Positions 50,582-50,865 of a DNA stretch of 50,865 nt are shown in pieces. Position 1 is the stretch's first letter. The number at the start of each line of letters is the position of its first letter. Below the pieces are notes generated by a model, which saw only the letters and a program-made list of their open reading frames with translations, was not told where the DNA came from and made no database searches. The stretch is from assembly GCA_040905475.1 (NCBI GenBank), contig JBBDRM010000169.1, positions 1 through 50,865 on the forward strand. The letters run 5' to 3'. Both the position numbers and the translations under genes were made by a program. Source of the DNA: Actinomycetota bacterium. GTDB taxonomy: Bacteria; Actinomycetota; AC-67.

Positions 50582-50865
50582 GTGACCCGGATCCTCGTAC
50601 TCTCGAACATGTACCCGCCCCACCATCTGGGCGGCTACGAGCTCGCCTGCCGGGATGTGATGGACCGGCTCCGCGGGCGCGGCCACGAGATCGGGATCCT
50701 CACGACGACGATGCGGCTGCCCGACGTCCGCGAACCCGCCGACGAGCGCTCGCGCGGCATCCACCGCGACCTCGAGTTCTATTGGGACGACCACCGGCTG
50801 GTCTCTCCTCCGTTCGCGCGCCGGCTCGCGACAGAGCGTGGGAACCAGCGCGGGGGGGGGGGGGG
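50582..50865 (+). CDS. Glycosyltransferase family 4 protein (partial, N-terminus only)
   Basis: GTG 50582 opens TRILVLSNMYPPHHLGGYEL, the classic GT4 N-terminal strand with its GGYE acceptor loop, then DVMDRLRGRGHEIGILTTT. About 90 codons are present before the window ends in a run of G. It starts 7 bases after the sulfatase-superfamily stop and is probably in that operon. The last five codons (poly-G) should not be trusted. Confidence 0.82.
   Translation, partial: MTRILVLSNMYPPHHLGGYELACRDVMDRLRGRGHEIGILTTTMRLPDVREPADERSRGIHRDLEFYWDDHRLVSPPFARRLATERGNQRGGGG
50852..50865. other. Terminal poly-G run (probable sequencing artefact)
   Basis: Fourteen consecutive G at the very end of the window, inside a glycosyltransferase reading frame. 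This is the pattern left by two-colour sequencing chemistry when signal is lost at a read or contig end. Confidence 0.75.

Noticed and set aside
1-50865. Mobile elements, CRISPR arrays, tRNA or rRNA genes
   Set aside because: No transposase or integrase motif, no regularly spaced repeats, and no cloverleaf-like or rRNA sequence was found by reading. The short intergenic gaps leave little room for them.

Overview
The window reads as an uncultured high-GC actinobacterium (Actinomycetota), probably a metagenome contig. The evidence is a GC-rich codon pattern with many GTG and TTG starts, a LigC-type ATP-dependent ligase, an F420-dependent LLM oxidoreductase, a DUF6458 membrane protein, a bacterial topoisomerase IB and many actinobacterial-style glycosyltransferases. 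The lineage below phylum is my inference only. The last 14 bases are pure G and the first ~165 bases look like a chimeric join, so both ends should be treated as unreliable. I saw no rRNA, tRNA, CRISPR array, transposase or integrase.

Region 1 (1-3.9 kb) is housekeeping: a truncated LigC-type ligase and a STAS anti-sigma antagonist (minus), topoisomerase IB (plus), an F420 oxidoreductase sharing its stop bases with topIB, and DUF6458. Region 2 (4.1-12.5 kb, minus) is an envelope/periplasmic block. It is a tight four-gene operon (SURNod19-like protein with a C-terminal cupredoxin, a stand-alone small cupredoxin, a Tat-exported amidohydrolase, and a PQQ-type beta-propeller with a C-terminal cupredoxin), preceded by a secreted PQQ-dependent sugar dehydrogenase with a PKD domain. 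Three of the four operon proteins carry an amicyanin-spaced (C-x2-H-x2-M) type 1 copper site, which suggests a dedicated extracytoplasmic copper/quinone redox system.

Region 3 (12.5-50.9 kb) is a very large surface-polysaccharide locus. It holds a polyprenyl-phosphate glycosyl-1-phosphate transferase, about twelve glycosyltransferases (GT4 and GT2 types, one frameshifted, one cut by the window end), Wzz-like and Wzy-like proteins, a Wzm/Wzt-type ABC exporter with a C-terminal cargo domain, a secreted GH99-like hydrolase, a hexapeptide acyltransferase, four intact methyltransferases plus one decayed copy, two alkaline-phosphatase/sulfatase-superfamily proteins, a phosphopantetheinyl transferase, a lipoprotein and a small secreted protein. 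What sets it apart is a bifunctional ATP sulfurylase/APS kinase (PAPS synthetase) together with seven sulfotransferases of at least two sequence types. The simplest reading is that the locus builds, polymerises, exports and heavily decorates (sulfate, acetyl, methyl) an extracellular glycan, with its own PAPS supply.

Three near-identical sequence elements (core GGGCAGGAA on the minus strand) lie upstream of three genes for exported proteins in regions 2 and 3. They may be a shared control site linking the redox block to the glycan locus.
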